Assembly: GCA_951799405.1 (NCBI GenBank) | Contig: OX637332.1 | Location: forward strand, 3,043,001-3,107,000 | Origin: Agapetus fuscipes | Taxonomy: Eukaryota; Arthropoda; Insecta; Trichoptera; Glossosomatidae | Direction: 5' to 3' | DNA: 64,000 nt | Part shown: piece after piece, positions 40,215 to 50,234 of the stretch | Layout of the letters: every line of letters begins with the position of its first letter | Numbering within the stretch: position 1 is the first letter of the stretch | The notes under the pieces: model-generated | What the model was told of the DNA's origin: nothing | Database searches by the model: none | The model's input: the letters and a program-made list of their open reading frames with translations, nothing else | Translations under genes and position numbers: made by a program

Positions 40215-41624
40215 ATGATTTTCAATAAGTCCCTTATTACAGGTATATTTCCTGATGCCTGGAAGAGGGCGCACATAGTTCCAATACACAAATCTGGTCC
40301 TAAAACTTCTGCAGAAAACTATCGACCTATATCCATCTTACCCGTATTTGGTAAATTGTTTGAGAAGTTGATCTATGATCAAATATATCATTTACTCGTT
40401 TCTCAGCTACCCAAATCCCAACATGGTTTCCTCAAAAAAAGATCAGTCGTCTCCAACTTAGCAGTCTTCACAGATTACGTGTTTGATGAGATGGAAAAGG
40501 GTGGCCAAATTGACGTAATCTACACGGACTACTCAAAGGCCTTTGACAGGGTAAGCCATAGCATATTATTGGATAAACTACAAACACTTGGCGTGCATGG
40601 GAATCTGCTGCGGTGGTTTGCATCATACCTGATAAAAAGATCTCAAGCGGTTGTTCTTGGTGGCTGCAAGTCGGACTTCTTTAGTATTCCGTCTGGTGTC
40701 CCCCAGGGCTCTCACCTCGGACCGCTTCTTTACAATGTATATGTCTATGACATTGAACAGTGTTTTAATTTTACAAAATGTTTATTATATGCTGATGATA
40801 CTAAAATTTACTTAGGAATTAATAGCATTCAGGACTGCATGAAGCTGCAGGATAATTTGGACAACCTTACACATTATTGTATTAAAAACAAATTAGATCT
40901 TAATGTATCTAAGTGCCATAAGATATCTCTTACCCGCAAGACAAACCCCTTAAAGTTTAATTATCAACTCAAGGGTGAATACCTTGACACTGTGACTGGG
41001 GTGAGGGACCTTGGTGTTTTTATGGATGCTAAATTAATTTTTGATGCCCATATTTCCTCTACCACCGTTAAATCTTACAAAATGCTGGGATTTATTTTAA
41101 GGACCTGTGAGCCCTTCAGGGGTTCTAATGCCGTTAAGATGGCCTATTGCGCGTATGTTCGCAGTAGGCTTGAATTCGCTTCACCTATTTGGAATCCACA
41201 GTACAGTGTTTATAAGGAACAAATAGAAGCTATACAAAAGAAATTTCTAAAGCATCTAAATTACAGGGAACATTTAACTTTTAATAATTATCATGATGCT
41301 TGCCGTCATCACGGTTTTATGTCCCTAGAAGCCCGTCGAACGCTATTAGATATGGCTTTTCTGTACGATATAGTACACGGCCATATTGACTCCACCGTTC
41401 TTTGTGAGGGGCTCACTTTGCGTGTACCTACAAGGCGCACTAGGTTAAATTCACTTTTTTATACGGGAGCGCACACTACAAATTATGCCAGGAACTCGAC
41501 TTTAACGAGAGCTATGTTTTGTTATAACTCAAATTTTAATCACCTGGACATTTTTTGTTTGTCCAAAAACGCATTTCTTCAAGGGGTGCGGATGTACTAC
41601 TTGAGAAAATGCAAAACTGATTGA
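40215..41624 (+). CDS. Jockey-like non-LTR retrotransposon reverse transcriptase, 5'-truncated
   Basis: An intact frame of about 469 codons holds a complete RT domain. NYRPISILPVFGKLFEKLIY is RT block 1; YTDYSKAFDRVSH (103-115) has the first catalytic Asp; SGVPQGSHLGPLLYNVYVYD (160-179) is block 4; LLYADDTKIY (190-199) has the YADD box. The C-terminal domain runs to RKCKTD and a TGA. The endonuclease ORF part is missing; the true frame enters from at least 40180 (ELSLPLAMIF). At 40162-40200 the phrase AATGAACTATCACTCCCT is repeated, typical filler at 5'-truncated junctions. No stops, so the copy is young. The Jockey call rests on RT sequence and the poly(A) tail; CR1-like relatives are possible. 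Confidence 0.82.
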   Translation: MIFNKSLITGIFPDAWKRAHIVPIHKSGPKTSAENYRPISILPVFGKLFEKLIYDQIYHLLVSQLPKSQHGFLKKRSVVSNLAVFTDYVFDEMEKGGQIDVIYTDYSKAFDRVSHSILLDKLQTLGVHGNLLRWFASYLIKRSQAVVLGGCKSDFFSIPSGVPQGSHLGPLLYNVYVYDIEQCFNFTKCLLYADDTKIYLGINSIQDCMKLQDNLDNLTHYCIKNKLDLNVSKCHKISLTRKTNPLKFNYQLKGEYLDTVTGVRDLGVFMDAKLIFDAHISSTTVKSYKMLGFILRTCEPFRGSNAVKMAYCAYVRSRLEFASPIWNPQYSVYKEQIEAIQKKFLKHLNYREHLTFNNYHDACRHHGFMSLEARRTLLDMAFLYDIVHGHIDSTVLCEGLTLRVPTRRTRLNSLFYTGAHTTNYARNSTLTRAMFCYNSNFNHLDIFCLSKNAFLQGVRMYYLRKCKTD

Positions 41625-41903
41625 ATGGCATCCTCTTCCCCTTCCATTGTCCTTTCTATCCTATTTTCCCAAATCTTCTCTGATAAAAACCTCCGCATTC
41701 ATATTATTTTTCTTTTGTTCTTTTCGTTTGCTGTTACATTTGCTGTAGACAAGCTTTTATTGTAATTATTTTTATTTAAGAAAACTATTATTGGCCTTAT
41801 ATGTATTTATTATAAATCTTTACTTGTTTCATGTGTATGTGCTGTTGTTTTCTGTAATAAATAAAAAAAAAAAAAATAAAAAAAAAAAAAAAAAAAAAAA
41901 AAT
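41625..41903 (+). mobile_element. 3' UTR and poly(A) tail of the Jockey-like LINE
   Basis: About 235 bp of UTR, an AATAAA at about 41858 and an A-rich tail to 41903. After it, the interrupted SINE-A resumes. Confidence 0.8.
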
Positions 41904-41989
41904 GTACGTTAACAAGCGAACACGTGTATTTTTGCATTTACACTTGTTGCATTGCATCTAGACTTACAAAATATAAACCTAAATCTTAA

Positions 41990-42374
41990 ATCTGTACCTT
42001 AGGGCTTAGAGCATACACAACGGTAGTCACATTTAGTAAAATGTGCAGGAGACGAGTTTTAGTGAAAATGTGCACTTTTTTAAACCATCATAGCTTCTAA
42101 ACTAGACGAGATATATTAAAAACTGTTTATCTTCTTTTATCGATATTTATTTAATGTGAAGTAATGTGAACAACGCATGTGGAACTTCCGTGGTTTATGC
42201 TCGCACTTATATGTGCATCCCATTTTTATTACACGTGATATCTCAGTAACTATGAGTCCGAGGACTCCAATATTTTTACCACTTATATAGAACAGCTAAT
42301 TATAATAATTTATGCATCATTAACTCTAAAACGCAAAAAATGGACTTCCATTTTTTATGCTCAAAGGTACAGAA
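41990..42374. mobile_element. TTAA-type MITE (piggyBac-like)
   Basis: TTAA lies at 41986-41989 and 42375-42378. The ends (A)TCTGTACCTT and complement of AAGGTACAGA(A) are inverted, followed by GAGCATA on both sides. Removing the element and one TTAA restores the SINE-A order. TTAA choice points to piggyBac-type transposition; the TIR does not match a piggyBac family I recognise. The interior has no ORF. Confidence 0.78.
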
Positions 42375-42608
42375 TTAACATACACCCTGCAAACTTTGCC
42401 GTCTTATAATAGTTCATAGTTTTCGCATTGCATTTAAGGATTTCTCGGAATTCATGTAAAATTACACAAAGTCCATTTTGAGAATAACCATGTTTAGAAA
42501 TAATAGTATTTCCTTGTATATTTTACATTATTAGCGAGGCTGGCGTTCGGCGAAATGCTAACGTTGCGCCACCAGTGGATTACCGATTCTGTCGTGGATT
42601 TTGTAGAT

Positions 42609-43251
42609 CAGTGTTTCACAAAGCGTGTGCCGCGGCACACTGGTGTACCATGGTCATCAGTTGGTGTGCCGCGGAAAAAAGTCAAGGTTTTGTTAGCAGA
42701 AAAAAATAGAACTGTTATTTTCCTAAGTGTGACCTGCAACCTATGGACTGGGTACGGAAACCATTCCCGGATAACATTTCCCTTGGACACTTACCGATAA
42801 ACGAGCAGGAAGAATTCATGGAGCTAAAAACTGATCGGACATTAAAACTAAAAAAATTCCAAAGTAGAGGTAGCACATTTTTTGCTGCATATAAAAAATG
42901 AGTATCCACTGCTTTCAAAGCGTGCTGTTGTAATTCTATTACCATTTGCCACAACCTACTTATGCGAATTGGGATTTTCAACTCTCACTACTATTAAATC
43001 GAAAAAAAGAGAGCGCCTGAGGACGATCAATGAAGAGATGAGAGCAGCCTTATCAACGATTGCTCCAAATTTTGATCGCCTGTGCTCAGTTAAACAGGCT
43101 CACATTTCTCACTAAACATCTTTTCATATTAGGTATATTGATTTTAGTAATAAATAAATATTTAATAGTCATTGATTTTTTCTTTGGTGTACCTCTAAAA
43201 ATTTTTGATTTGATAGGTGTACCTTGAACACAAAAAGTTTGCGGAACACTG
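42609..43251. mobile_element. hAT transposon remnant with perfect 8-bp TSD
   Basis: TTGTAGAT lies at 42601-42608 and 43252-43259. TIRs are CAGTGTTTCACAAA and the complement of TTTGCGGAACACTG, typical hAT ends. The interior keeps only the 3' part of a transposase gene, so it is an internal deletion derivative. Confidence 0.88.
42723..43115 (+). pseudogene. hAT transposase C terminus (ZBED5-like)
   Basis: Reads MDWVRKPFPDN...EQEEFMELKTDRTLKLKKF to about 42893, then a one-base frame change, then EYPLLSKRAVVILLPFATTY and LCELGFSTLTTIKSKKRERL, with NFDRLCSVKQAHISH before the stop. This is the hAT dimerisation domain as in ZBED5/SCAND3-like domesticated and mobile transposases. The catalytic part is missing. 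The frame change makes it nonfunctional. Confidence 0.82.
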
Positions 43252-43259
43252 TTGTAGAT

Positions 43260-43885
43260 CACCGCTCAGCCTGGGACTAGTATGGTAATCTCGCGTCTGA
43301 ATTGCTCGCATTATGATCCGAGACTTAGTGTGATGAAAACCATAGCGTTCAAGGATACAATTTAAGTTGCATACATTGTAGTGTTGAATTTTTTACCGTA
43401 AGTAAACCATAGGTAATCAAAAACCCTTACTAAGCTGCACATATAAGTAAAATCTAGTGGTCAACGCTAAGGACTCGTTATTGGATGGTTCAATTTCTGG
43501 TGGCGCCTTTATCAATGTAACAAAAGGGAGGCTGAGATTTGCGGTGTCTGGTTTTAAACATTCCTAATTTTTTTTTGATATTTTTTTTTGTACCTACTTT
43601 AAAGAAAAGAGTAACCCAGAAAAACTCTCTTTATTATTAACGAACGTTAACATTTTAAACGAAATTAAAAGGAATCGCATAAAAACAGTTGTATGTGTTA
43701 CATTTGAAAATATAATTTTGAGGCCAGTTTGAATGCAACTCAATCGAGTTGCCTTTATGAAATAAATAATTTAATTATAGAGAAGGTTTTTCATTTACTT
43801 ACAGTACTAAAAAAAATATTTTTATGGCCATACAGCGAAAATCGCATCCTCCCGTTTTGCACATTGATTGTATTGATTTGTATTC
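43260..43885. other. No recognised feature
   Basis: AT-rich. Two short T runs at 43570-43590. No gene recognised. Confidence 0.4.
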
Positions 43886-44155
43886 CTTGATTTATAGGTT
43901 GGTATGAAGCTGACCACCCATACTGTACAAAATGGTTCACTTTTCCAATGTCACCCCTGTGTCGGGGAAGGTCGGCAATAGTTGTAGCCTTGTAGGGCTT
44001 ATGTTCATTTGAGGTTTGGATTTTATTTGTAAGTACACACTCAGGATTTGTAAGCGCGAACTACACTTTGTTTGTGGGCATGCATTTGAGAGCTTTTAAT
44101 GTTTATATATCTCTGCAACTTAGATTATAGATAGATTATTATAGATAGATTGTAA
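43886..44155 (+). mobile_element. SINE-A copy
   Basis: Starts TTCCTTGATTTATAGGTTGG and ends CTGCAACTTAGATTATAGAT AGATT. It has an extra TAGCCTTG near the middle. TATAGAT-tail subfamily. Confidence 0.8.
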
Positions 44156-44349
44156 AGACATATCCCGGAAAGCAACCTCCAGTGTATGCCGGCCGTAAAA
44201 CTTACATCTAAGAAGTCATCGTCTTTGCTTTCACTTTTTTGTTTTTTGAAAAAAGTGTCAAGACACCGTATTTTTATTTTATACGACCCATTTAATGTTG
44301 TGGTTAACAAATCATCGTGTCGCATGTAAACATAAATATTTTCTTGATT

Positions 44350-44674
44350 GAATAAGAGTTTTAGGCTTACACGGCCGGCTGATGATGCTGGAGTGATGTT
44401 TTCCGGGATCTGTTGCCGCGATCTGTGGGAGGTGGAGCTTCCGGACGTTCGCCCATTTCTACGATGGGCTTCTTTAGCGTGAAGTATGATGATGAAGATG
44501 ATCTTGATGAGAGCTGTGATAAGTTTTTCAGATAAGTGATTCACAGTTCTCATCAAGATCATCTTCATCATCATACTTCACCCTGAAGAAGACCATCGTA
44601 GAAATGGGCGAAACGTCCGGAAGCTCCAGCTCCCACAGACCACGGCAACAGATCCCGGAAAACATCACTCCAGC
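44350..44674 (+). mobile_element. Foldback insertion with hammerhead-like core and 12-bp TSD
   Basis: ATTTTCTTGATT lies at 44338-44349 and 44675-44686. Long arms (GGAGTGATGTTTTCCGGGAT... and complement) pair over about 150 bp around a short centre (about 44520-44540). The right arm has CTGAAGA, A, GACCAT, loop, ATGGGC, GAAACG. The left arm complement has GCCCAT/ATGGGC, a perfect six-base stem. Family shared with 9087-9314. Confidence 0.72.
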
Positions 44675-44771
44675 ATTTTCTTGATTATTTATGTTTTCTT
44701 AAAAAAAAATTACTAATTAAACAATTTATTATCACTCAATTTACCAATTTATTTCAATTATAAATAGCTTG

Positions 44772-45115
44772 TTCCTTGACTTATAGGTTGGTATGCGGCT
44801 GACCACCCATGCTGTAAAAATGGTTCACTTTGCCAATGTCACCCCTGTCTCAGGGAAGGTGTATGTCCATTTGAGATTTTATTATTATGTTGTAGGTTCA
44901 CATGCGGCATGTGCAAGCACGAACTTGTACGTGTCTGGCTGTGAAAATGCATGTAATGTGAATCTCCAATGTAACATATCTTTGCAACTTAGATTAGATT
45001 AGATAAGTTACTGTCATTTTTTCACACTGACACACGTGTTGGTTTGTGGGCATACATCTGAGATCTTTAAATGAATACTCGTATATCCTTGCAACTAAGA
45101 TTATAGATTATAGAT
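44772..45115 (+). mobile_element. SINE-A copy plus a second 3' fragment
   Basis: 44772-45006 is a unit with a 15-bp deletion after GGGAAGGTG and an ATTAG tail. 45035-45115 is a 3' end of the TATAGAT subfamily. Confidence 0.75.
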
Positions 45116-45387
45116 GCACGAACCATAAAAAATATAAATATTTTCGTTTATTTACCATAAATCTAAGTTTGGTACCGGGTGACATTTTGACGCGTATTTC
45201 CTAGTCATGCCAATCATACTCCACAGAAGAGAATTCACTTTTCGCTCTTGGGTAATAGCTAACTAGAAGATGTAATATCTACCGCGAACTTTCTACCAGA
45301 TATTTAACTTTGTACACACCGAGTACTTAACCCTACAGCGCTACGCCTTAATATTTTTTACACTAGTTTTATTTATTTGGTGAGCGT
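45116..45387. other. No recognised feature
   Basis: Nothing recognised. Confidence 0.35.
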
Positions 45388-45720
45388 CCTTGACTTATAG
45401 GTTGGTATAAGGCTGACCACCCATGGTGTAAAAAAAAATGGTTCAAATTTCCAATGTCACTAATTGTACATTGAAGCATTCGCGGCCGGTAGTTGACATT
45501 ATAATAACTTAGCCGTTTTCTGGTCCAGACCACGGCTACACAGCCCAAAAAAAGTTATTATAATGTCACCAATGTTGCAGGAAAGGTCGACCAGAGTTGC
45601 AGTGCTTTTGTTCATTTGAGATTTGGGTTTTTATATTGCAGGTCCGCATGCGACACGTGTAAGCGATCTGCTTATGGGAAGGCATCTAATTTTTATCTGA
45701 AATGTAATATTTTTCGTAGC
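45388..45720 (+). mobile_element. SINE-A split by a 101-bp insertion
   Basis: 5' part to CCAATGTCAC at 45460, then it resumes at 45570 (CAATGTTGCAGGAAAGG) to the GAAATGTAATAT 3' region. The tail is lost. Confidence 0.72.
45461..45561. mobile_element. Short insertion with 8-bp TSD and internal inverted repeat
   Basis: AATGTCAC lies at 45453-45460 and 45562-45569. Inside, GACATTATAATAACTT and AAGTTATTATAATGTC are inverted, and AGCCG/CGGCT are too. Small nonautonomous element of unknown class, hAT-like by duplication length. Confidence 0.6.
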
Positions 45721-46009
45721 ATTTTTTTATGTGCTCCTCTGCGAGCTTGATCGCCGCTCTAGATATTAGTCGAAAAGAAAAAAATAAGTTTTTGTACTAG
45801 AAAAAAATTGAGAATTAGAAACTTCAACCTATCCACCCTGTGAAAATAAATATACATCGATTACATTAGACCTCAATTATTTCGTTTTTCAAGGTCATTG
45901 CTTTTACTCTATTTAATTTTAAAATTCAAATAAATAATAATGATTTGCAGCGAAATGCATGTTCTTAAAGACATTATTCCGAATCGGGTTGACATAAAGG
46001 TTTTATTAT

Positions 46010-46347
46010 AACGCAAACGCAACGCAACTAAGCTACACATATAGTGCAACTTCTTTCCGCGTTATCCCCGAAGGGTTTCGCATGCAGCGAGTGGAACCTA
46101 TTTATTTTTACTCGTAAGGAGGCCGGCCTTAAGCCAACCACTACACTTAAAGTGGAGGTTTCCCAGCTCTCGAAGGGACTGGTACTCGTTTCTTGTGAAG
46201 GCTGCCGGTAAGCCTTGCCGGTATTTTGTTTTGATTTTTTAAATAAACACCGAAACGGGAAATCATTCCTGACACCCTCGGTGGGAATCGAACTCGAGCT
46301 CTCGACATGGAATGCATGCACTCTACCAACTGATCTATCGACCGGAC
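46010..46347 (-). mobile_element. SINE-B, full length
   Basis: Minus-strand head GTCCGGTCGATAGATCAGTT, box B AGTTCGATTCCCACC, and body to the CGCAACGCAAACGCAA complement of the tail. Confidence 0.85.
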
Positions 46348-46562
46348 AAAAACGACGAAATGAAAAATAATGATTGTTTTGGTTTGTACAAAGCCTTAGC
46401 TTTTTAGGGTTAGTGTTTTTACATCTACAGCGAGGACAATTACAGTCTATTGCCACTTATTACATTCTCAGTGTTTTGCATAATGAATTCATGTTTTTGC
46501 AAAACTCAATTTTTACTGCGTTTTCTTAGCAACTGTGTAGGGCCCGCAAATAGAGTCTATAC

Positions 46563-46824
46563 CAGAGGTGCCCATATACGGTCGATCGCGGGAGGTTTTA
46601 AGGTCAATCTCCGAGGCTAACTAAAATTTTAGTGATCGACCTTAAAACTGATTTGACATTTTGCACTCAATGTAGTTTTACTTATGCTATTTTTTTTCTT
46701 AATAATTGTTTATACATTATGAATTATGAGTTATACTTGGTGGGCTAAGCAGTTAAAATGTCGATCTCCTGTTCATAAATTTTTGCTAGGTCGATCTCCT
46801 CAAGAAAAAGTATGGGCACCCCTG
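46563..46824. mobile_element. hAT MITE with perfect 8-bp TSD
   Basis: GTCTATAC lies at 46555-46562 and 46825-46832. TIRs are CAGAGGTGCCCATA and the complement of TATGGGCACCCCTG. The interior has GGTCGATC repeats on both arms. No ORF. Confidence 0.88.
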
Positions 46825-46832
46825 GTCTATAC

Positions 46833-47114
46833 TCTTTCACATTCTTCTTGAAATATTGCATCATTCACCGAACACAGTGCGTGACTTTCAGAACTCTCTG
46901 CAATTGTCTAATACACGTACATAATATACATGTGATGATTCTTACAGGGTTATTCACAGCACGTTTGATCCCTAGCTGGTCCATTGGTCATTGTTTTTTG
47001 CTTTGGAAAATTTGCGTTAGGTGGCGGTTGATCCACAAATTTGCTGTGTGTGAATAACTCAGCTAGAAAAAAGTTATTTTTTTCTTAGATAAATTTACCT
47101 TTAAAAGTAATGCT
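46833..47114. other. No recognised feature
   Basis: An 81-codon frame at 46812-47057 starts inside the MITE and has no signature; not called. Confidence 0.35.
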
Positions 47115-47247
47115 GCTAATTTACACACAAAGAGTAACTCCTTGCCACGTTTTCCCGAAGGGCGAGTGACAGTGGGACCTATTTATTTTTATAGGTAAGG
47201 GGACTGCCCTTACATCAACTACTTCCGTTGAAGTGGAGGCTTTCTAA
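47115..47247 (-). mobile_element. SINE-B 3' fragment
   Basis: Complement of the SINE-B 3' body (GTAACTCCTTGCCACG to TTCCGTTGAAGTGGAGGCTT). Truncated where the next element starts. Confidence 0.65.
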
Positions 47248-47412
47248 GCAAGGGCGTACCCTGGACCAAAACTAGGAGGGGGGGGGGGGCAAGCCAGAGT
47301 CGTAAAATGTTTATTTCGATTATTGTAGTAATTTTTTTTACGATTTAGGTATTTTTTTAATTCCATGGGGGGTAGCTCCCCCCATGCCCCTACCTGGGTG
47401 CGCGCATGTCGC
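47248..47412. mobile_element. Possible TIR element with G/C runs
   Basis: Ends AAGGGCGTACCCTGGACC and complement of CCTACCTGGGTGCGCGC are partly inverted (GCGTACCC/GCGCACCC), with an 11-12 G run near one end. No target duplication found. Weak. Confidence 0.35.
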
Positions 47413-47774
47413 CAATCAAAATCTAGAAATATGAAAATAATTCACAAAAAATAATACCAACAAATATTAATGCATTTTTTTTTGGTCTGAATTGTAAGTA
47501 CCTACACATGCAGCATTTGTGAGCGAAAACTTACACGTGTCCGTTCGTGGCCGTGCATTTACTCGTAATATGAATTTCAAGTTGATTTCTTAATTACTTA
47601 ATTTCGAAATTCTAATGAAACAATGTTTTATTTTCACTCGTTCATTAATTTTATTTTAATTAATATACGCAAACGTTTTCGATCTCTCGATCATCATCTT
47701 GAATTGTAAATGTTTATATTTTTTGCATCTTACTTTATAACCATTAAATAATTGTATTATTCCAATAAAATAAC

Positions 47775-48362
47775 AGTCCGTGTTATGGCTGATGGGACCA
47801 CGTGGGCTGATCTAACTAGCGTGTTTGGAATAGAACTACGTTGGTTCGATCCCCGCCTGGATCATTTGACCATAACTTTGTCCCTGGTTCAATAAATGTT
47901 GTCGGGTCATAACGCAACTACGCAACTAAGCTACACATATAGTGTAACTTCTTGCCGCGTTATCCCCGAAGGGGTCGCATGTGGCGAGTTGAACCTATTT
48001 ATTTTTACAGGTAAGGGGGCCGGCCTTACGCCAACCACTTCAGTTGAAGTGGAGGTTTTCCAGCTCCCGAGAGTGCTGGTACTCATTTCTTGTGAGTAAA
48101 CCTTGCCGGTATTTTGTTTTGGGGTTGAAATAAACACCGAAACGGGAAATCATTTCTGACACCCTCGGTGGGATTCGAACCCGAGCTTTCGGCATAGAAT
48201 GCAAGCACTCTACCACCTGAACTATCGACCGGACATAATTAATTAATAATTCATTAAAATAAACCATAATAATTATTAATTGATGATACTAATACCTGTT
48301 TCTGGCAACGCAGAATAGGTTGGTGAATTGCATTCCTTTTCACAAATCTATTTTTTTTTTTA
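47775..48362 (+). mobile_element. SINE-D, interrupted by SINE-B
   Basis: Head AGTCCGTGTTATGGCTGATG, box B GGTTCGATCCCCGCC, body to GTCGGGTCATAA at 47912. It resumes at 48239 (TTAATTAATAATTCATTAAA) to AATAGGTTGGTGAATTGCAT and CACAAATC. Confidence 0.8.
47913..48233 (-). mobile_element. SINE-B, nested in SINE-D
   Basis: Full minus-strand SINE-B with CATAA duplicated at 47908-47912 and 48234-48238. The target was the SINE-D body, so SINE-B is younger here. Confidence 0.87.
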
Positions 48363-48365
48363 TAT

Positions 48366-48572
48366 AATAATAATAATATTAGGATGATTTATTTGGTGAG
48401 CGCTGTTTTGTGTGTATCACACCTCAAGAGCCCTCTGCGAGCTTGGTCGTCGCTGTAGAAAGCGCCAATTCTCAAACAAGACCCAGTTGCTGTAAGGTTG
48501 GATGGACCTTTCAGTGACCGGTCTTTGGTAAAGGTTTATGATTTTTTTCCACCCAGCGAAGAGCACATGATG
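48366..48572 (-). mobile_element. SINE-C, 5' part lost
   Basis: Complement of the SINE-C 3' two-thirds: AGGATGATTTATTTGGTGAG through GCTTGGTCGTCGCTGTAGAA to CACCCAGCGAAGAGCACATG. The tRNA-like head is missing. Confidence 0.75.
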
Positions 48573-49408
48573 TTGCCCACAATCATTCAATTGTATATTG
48601 TAAACTAAATTTATAAATTGTTTAATTTTCATATCTTTTTTTACTTCCATTCTCCAGTGAGTGATTAAAAACTGTCAATAGTGAATCGGTTTCTGATTGT
48701 CCACTTTTTTTGTTTTTTTTTGTTATTCAAAAACGACGCTCACTCAGTGAGTGTTTTTGTTTATAACAATGGCATGCTTCACTTGACGCCGCAGAACGTC
48801 ATTAAATTAAATTTGACATCGCTATATTCATTTTTCTTCGTTAAATATGAATCGGATTGTTAAACACCGCCGCTATTCAGAGACAACGCTATGAGAGCTC
48901 CCAGTGCTATACACAAGTTCCATAGTGGTATGTATATCTCAAAATTTGGTGAAAAATGTGTTAAATATGAGAAAAAGCGCAGAAGCCGATATTATATTAG
49001 TTCCATAAAGAGCCAAGACAAAATTTAAATTTTAACTGTTCAAAACACCAAAAGTATCAATCACTTTAGAACCGTTTTTTTCTAAAAAGCTTGTCAGTTC
49101 CATATCGCTACACTTTGCTTTGGTGCGCATTGGAAATGAGAGTATTAAAATATTATATGTTACTTATTAAGACAACTGCAATTACTAACTAAATTCAAAC
49201 TTTGGTACAAATACTCCAAGAAATGGCTGAGAAGTGAGAGTTCAAAGTTTTTCCAAAAAACTTCAAAGTCGTTACAATGCTTTTTGAGATATGGAACTAG
49301 GGTATCGTATTGTATTGTATAATATTTATAAAGTCAAATCTCCATTAAAATATTACTATTTAAAAATCTGTCATTAGGGTTTTATTTGTGCCATGTGGCC
49401 AAATAAAT
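48573..49408. other. No recognised feature
   Basis: AT-rich; no gene or named repeat seen. Confidence 0.4.
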
Positions 49409-49416
49409 GGCTAAAC

Positions 49417-49635
49417 TAGTGGTTTCCAACCCGGGGGCGAAAATCAAGTGAGCCCTCCCCCCCGTCGAGGGCATTTTTTGAGTCGAAGTTAGATATTGAT
49501 ATGGTTTTTAGAAGTAACGTGAGAAGTGCCGTAGACGTAGCTTTATTGTTTTCTGGAAAAGCGGTTCTACCCCCTAGCCCCCTCTGTTAAAAGATTTTTT
49601 ATTTAGAAATGGACAAAAAAGATTGGGAAACACTG
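49417..49635. mobile_element. hAT MITE with perfect 8-bp TSD
   Basis: GGCTAAAC lies at 49409-49416 and 49636-49643. Ends TAGTGGTTTCCAACC and complement of GATTGGGAAACACTG are imperfect TIRs of hAT type. Confidence 0.82.
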
Positions 49636-49721
49636 GGCTAAACGAACGCACTGGGGACATTTCTGAATTTGGAACCTTTTTCCTCAGCGAGGAAACGTCA
49701 GTCTTGTAAGGAACTGGAAAT

Positions 49722-49804
49722 TATGGTCAAAGGGCCAAGCGTGATTCGAACCAGCTGCAGCGTTACGCTAGTCGAGCGACTTGAGTCCTCGGCCATAATA
49801 CCGA
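49722..49804 (-). mobile_element. SINE-D head fragment
   Basis: Minus strand: GTCGGTATTATGGCCGAGGA, then GGTTCGAATCACGCTTGGCC. It is the tRNA-like head and first body bases only. Confidence 0.65.
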
Positions 49805-50232
49805 CTTGTTTAATTAGCTGGCTTTTTTCCTAGCAACCCGGCTGAGTGACGTCACAATATTGTCTATGCCGAGAATCATGTGCGGACCTCATTCACGTAC
49901 GTAAGTTTGCATAGTATCGTTTATGAATACAAAATTGCAACAACAGATATGGTTTCTCTGCTCTCCATTCGTTCATGATAATTTTTTTGTTATTAATCAT
50001 AAAACTTTCAGTTTTTTTGGCAAAGTAACTGCGATGAATATTTAACAATGGCGATTCATTACTGCTGCAACAAATAAAAGTCCTGAAAATAAAATGATTT
50101 GCAAAACTGCTGAATGTTGGGCTAAAAATGTGATGAAAAAGAATATGAAAAATACTGTTGTTGATAACTGAATTACTTTTATTAAAAACACTGTTTAATT
50201 TTTTAAAAACGTATTAATAAATGTGATTAAAA
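49805..50232. other. No recognised feature
   Basis: AT-rich; nothing recognised. Confidence 0.35.
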
Positions 50233-50234
50233 AA

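Larger units (their letters stand above)
40108..42415 (-). mobile_element. SINE-A split by a LINE and a TTAA MITE
   Basis: Minus-strand SINE-A pieces lie at 40108-40161 (complement of TTGCAAC.AAGATT and CATTTAATATGAA), 41905-41989 and 42375-42415. Rejoined, they give the normal order of the unit. The Jockey-like LINE lies in the first gap and the TTAA MITE in the second. Confidence 0.75.

Noticed and set aside
47680..47720. Another hammerhead-like insertion
   Set aside because: The minus strand has AAGATGATGATC, GAGA, GATCGAAAACG, but the CTGANGA part is not kept and no target duplication or arms were found.
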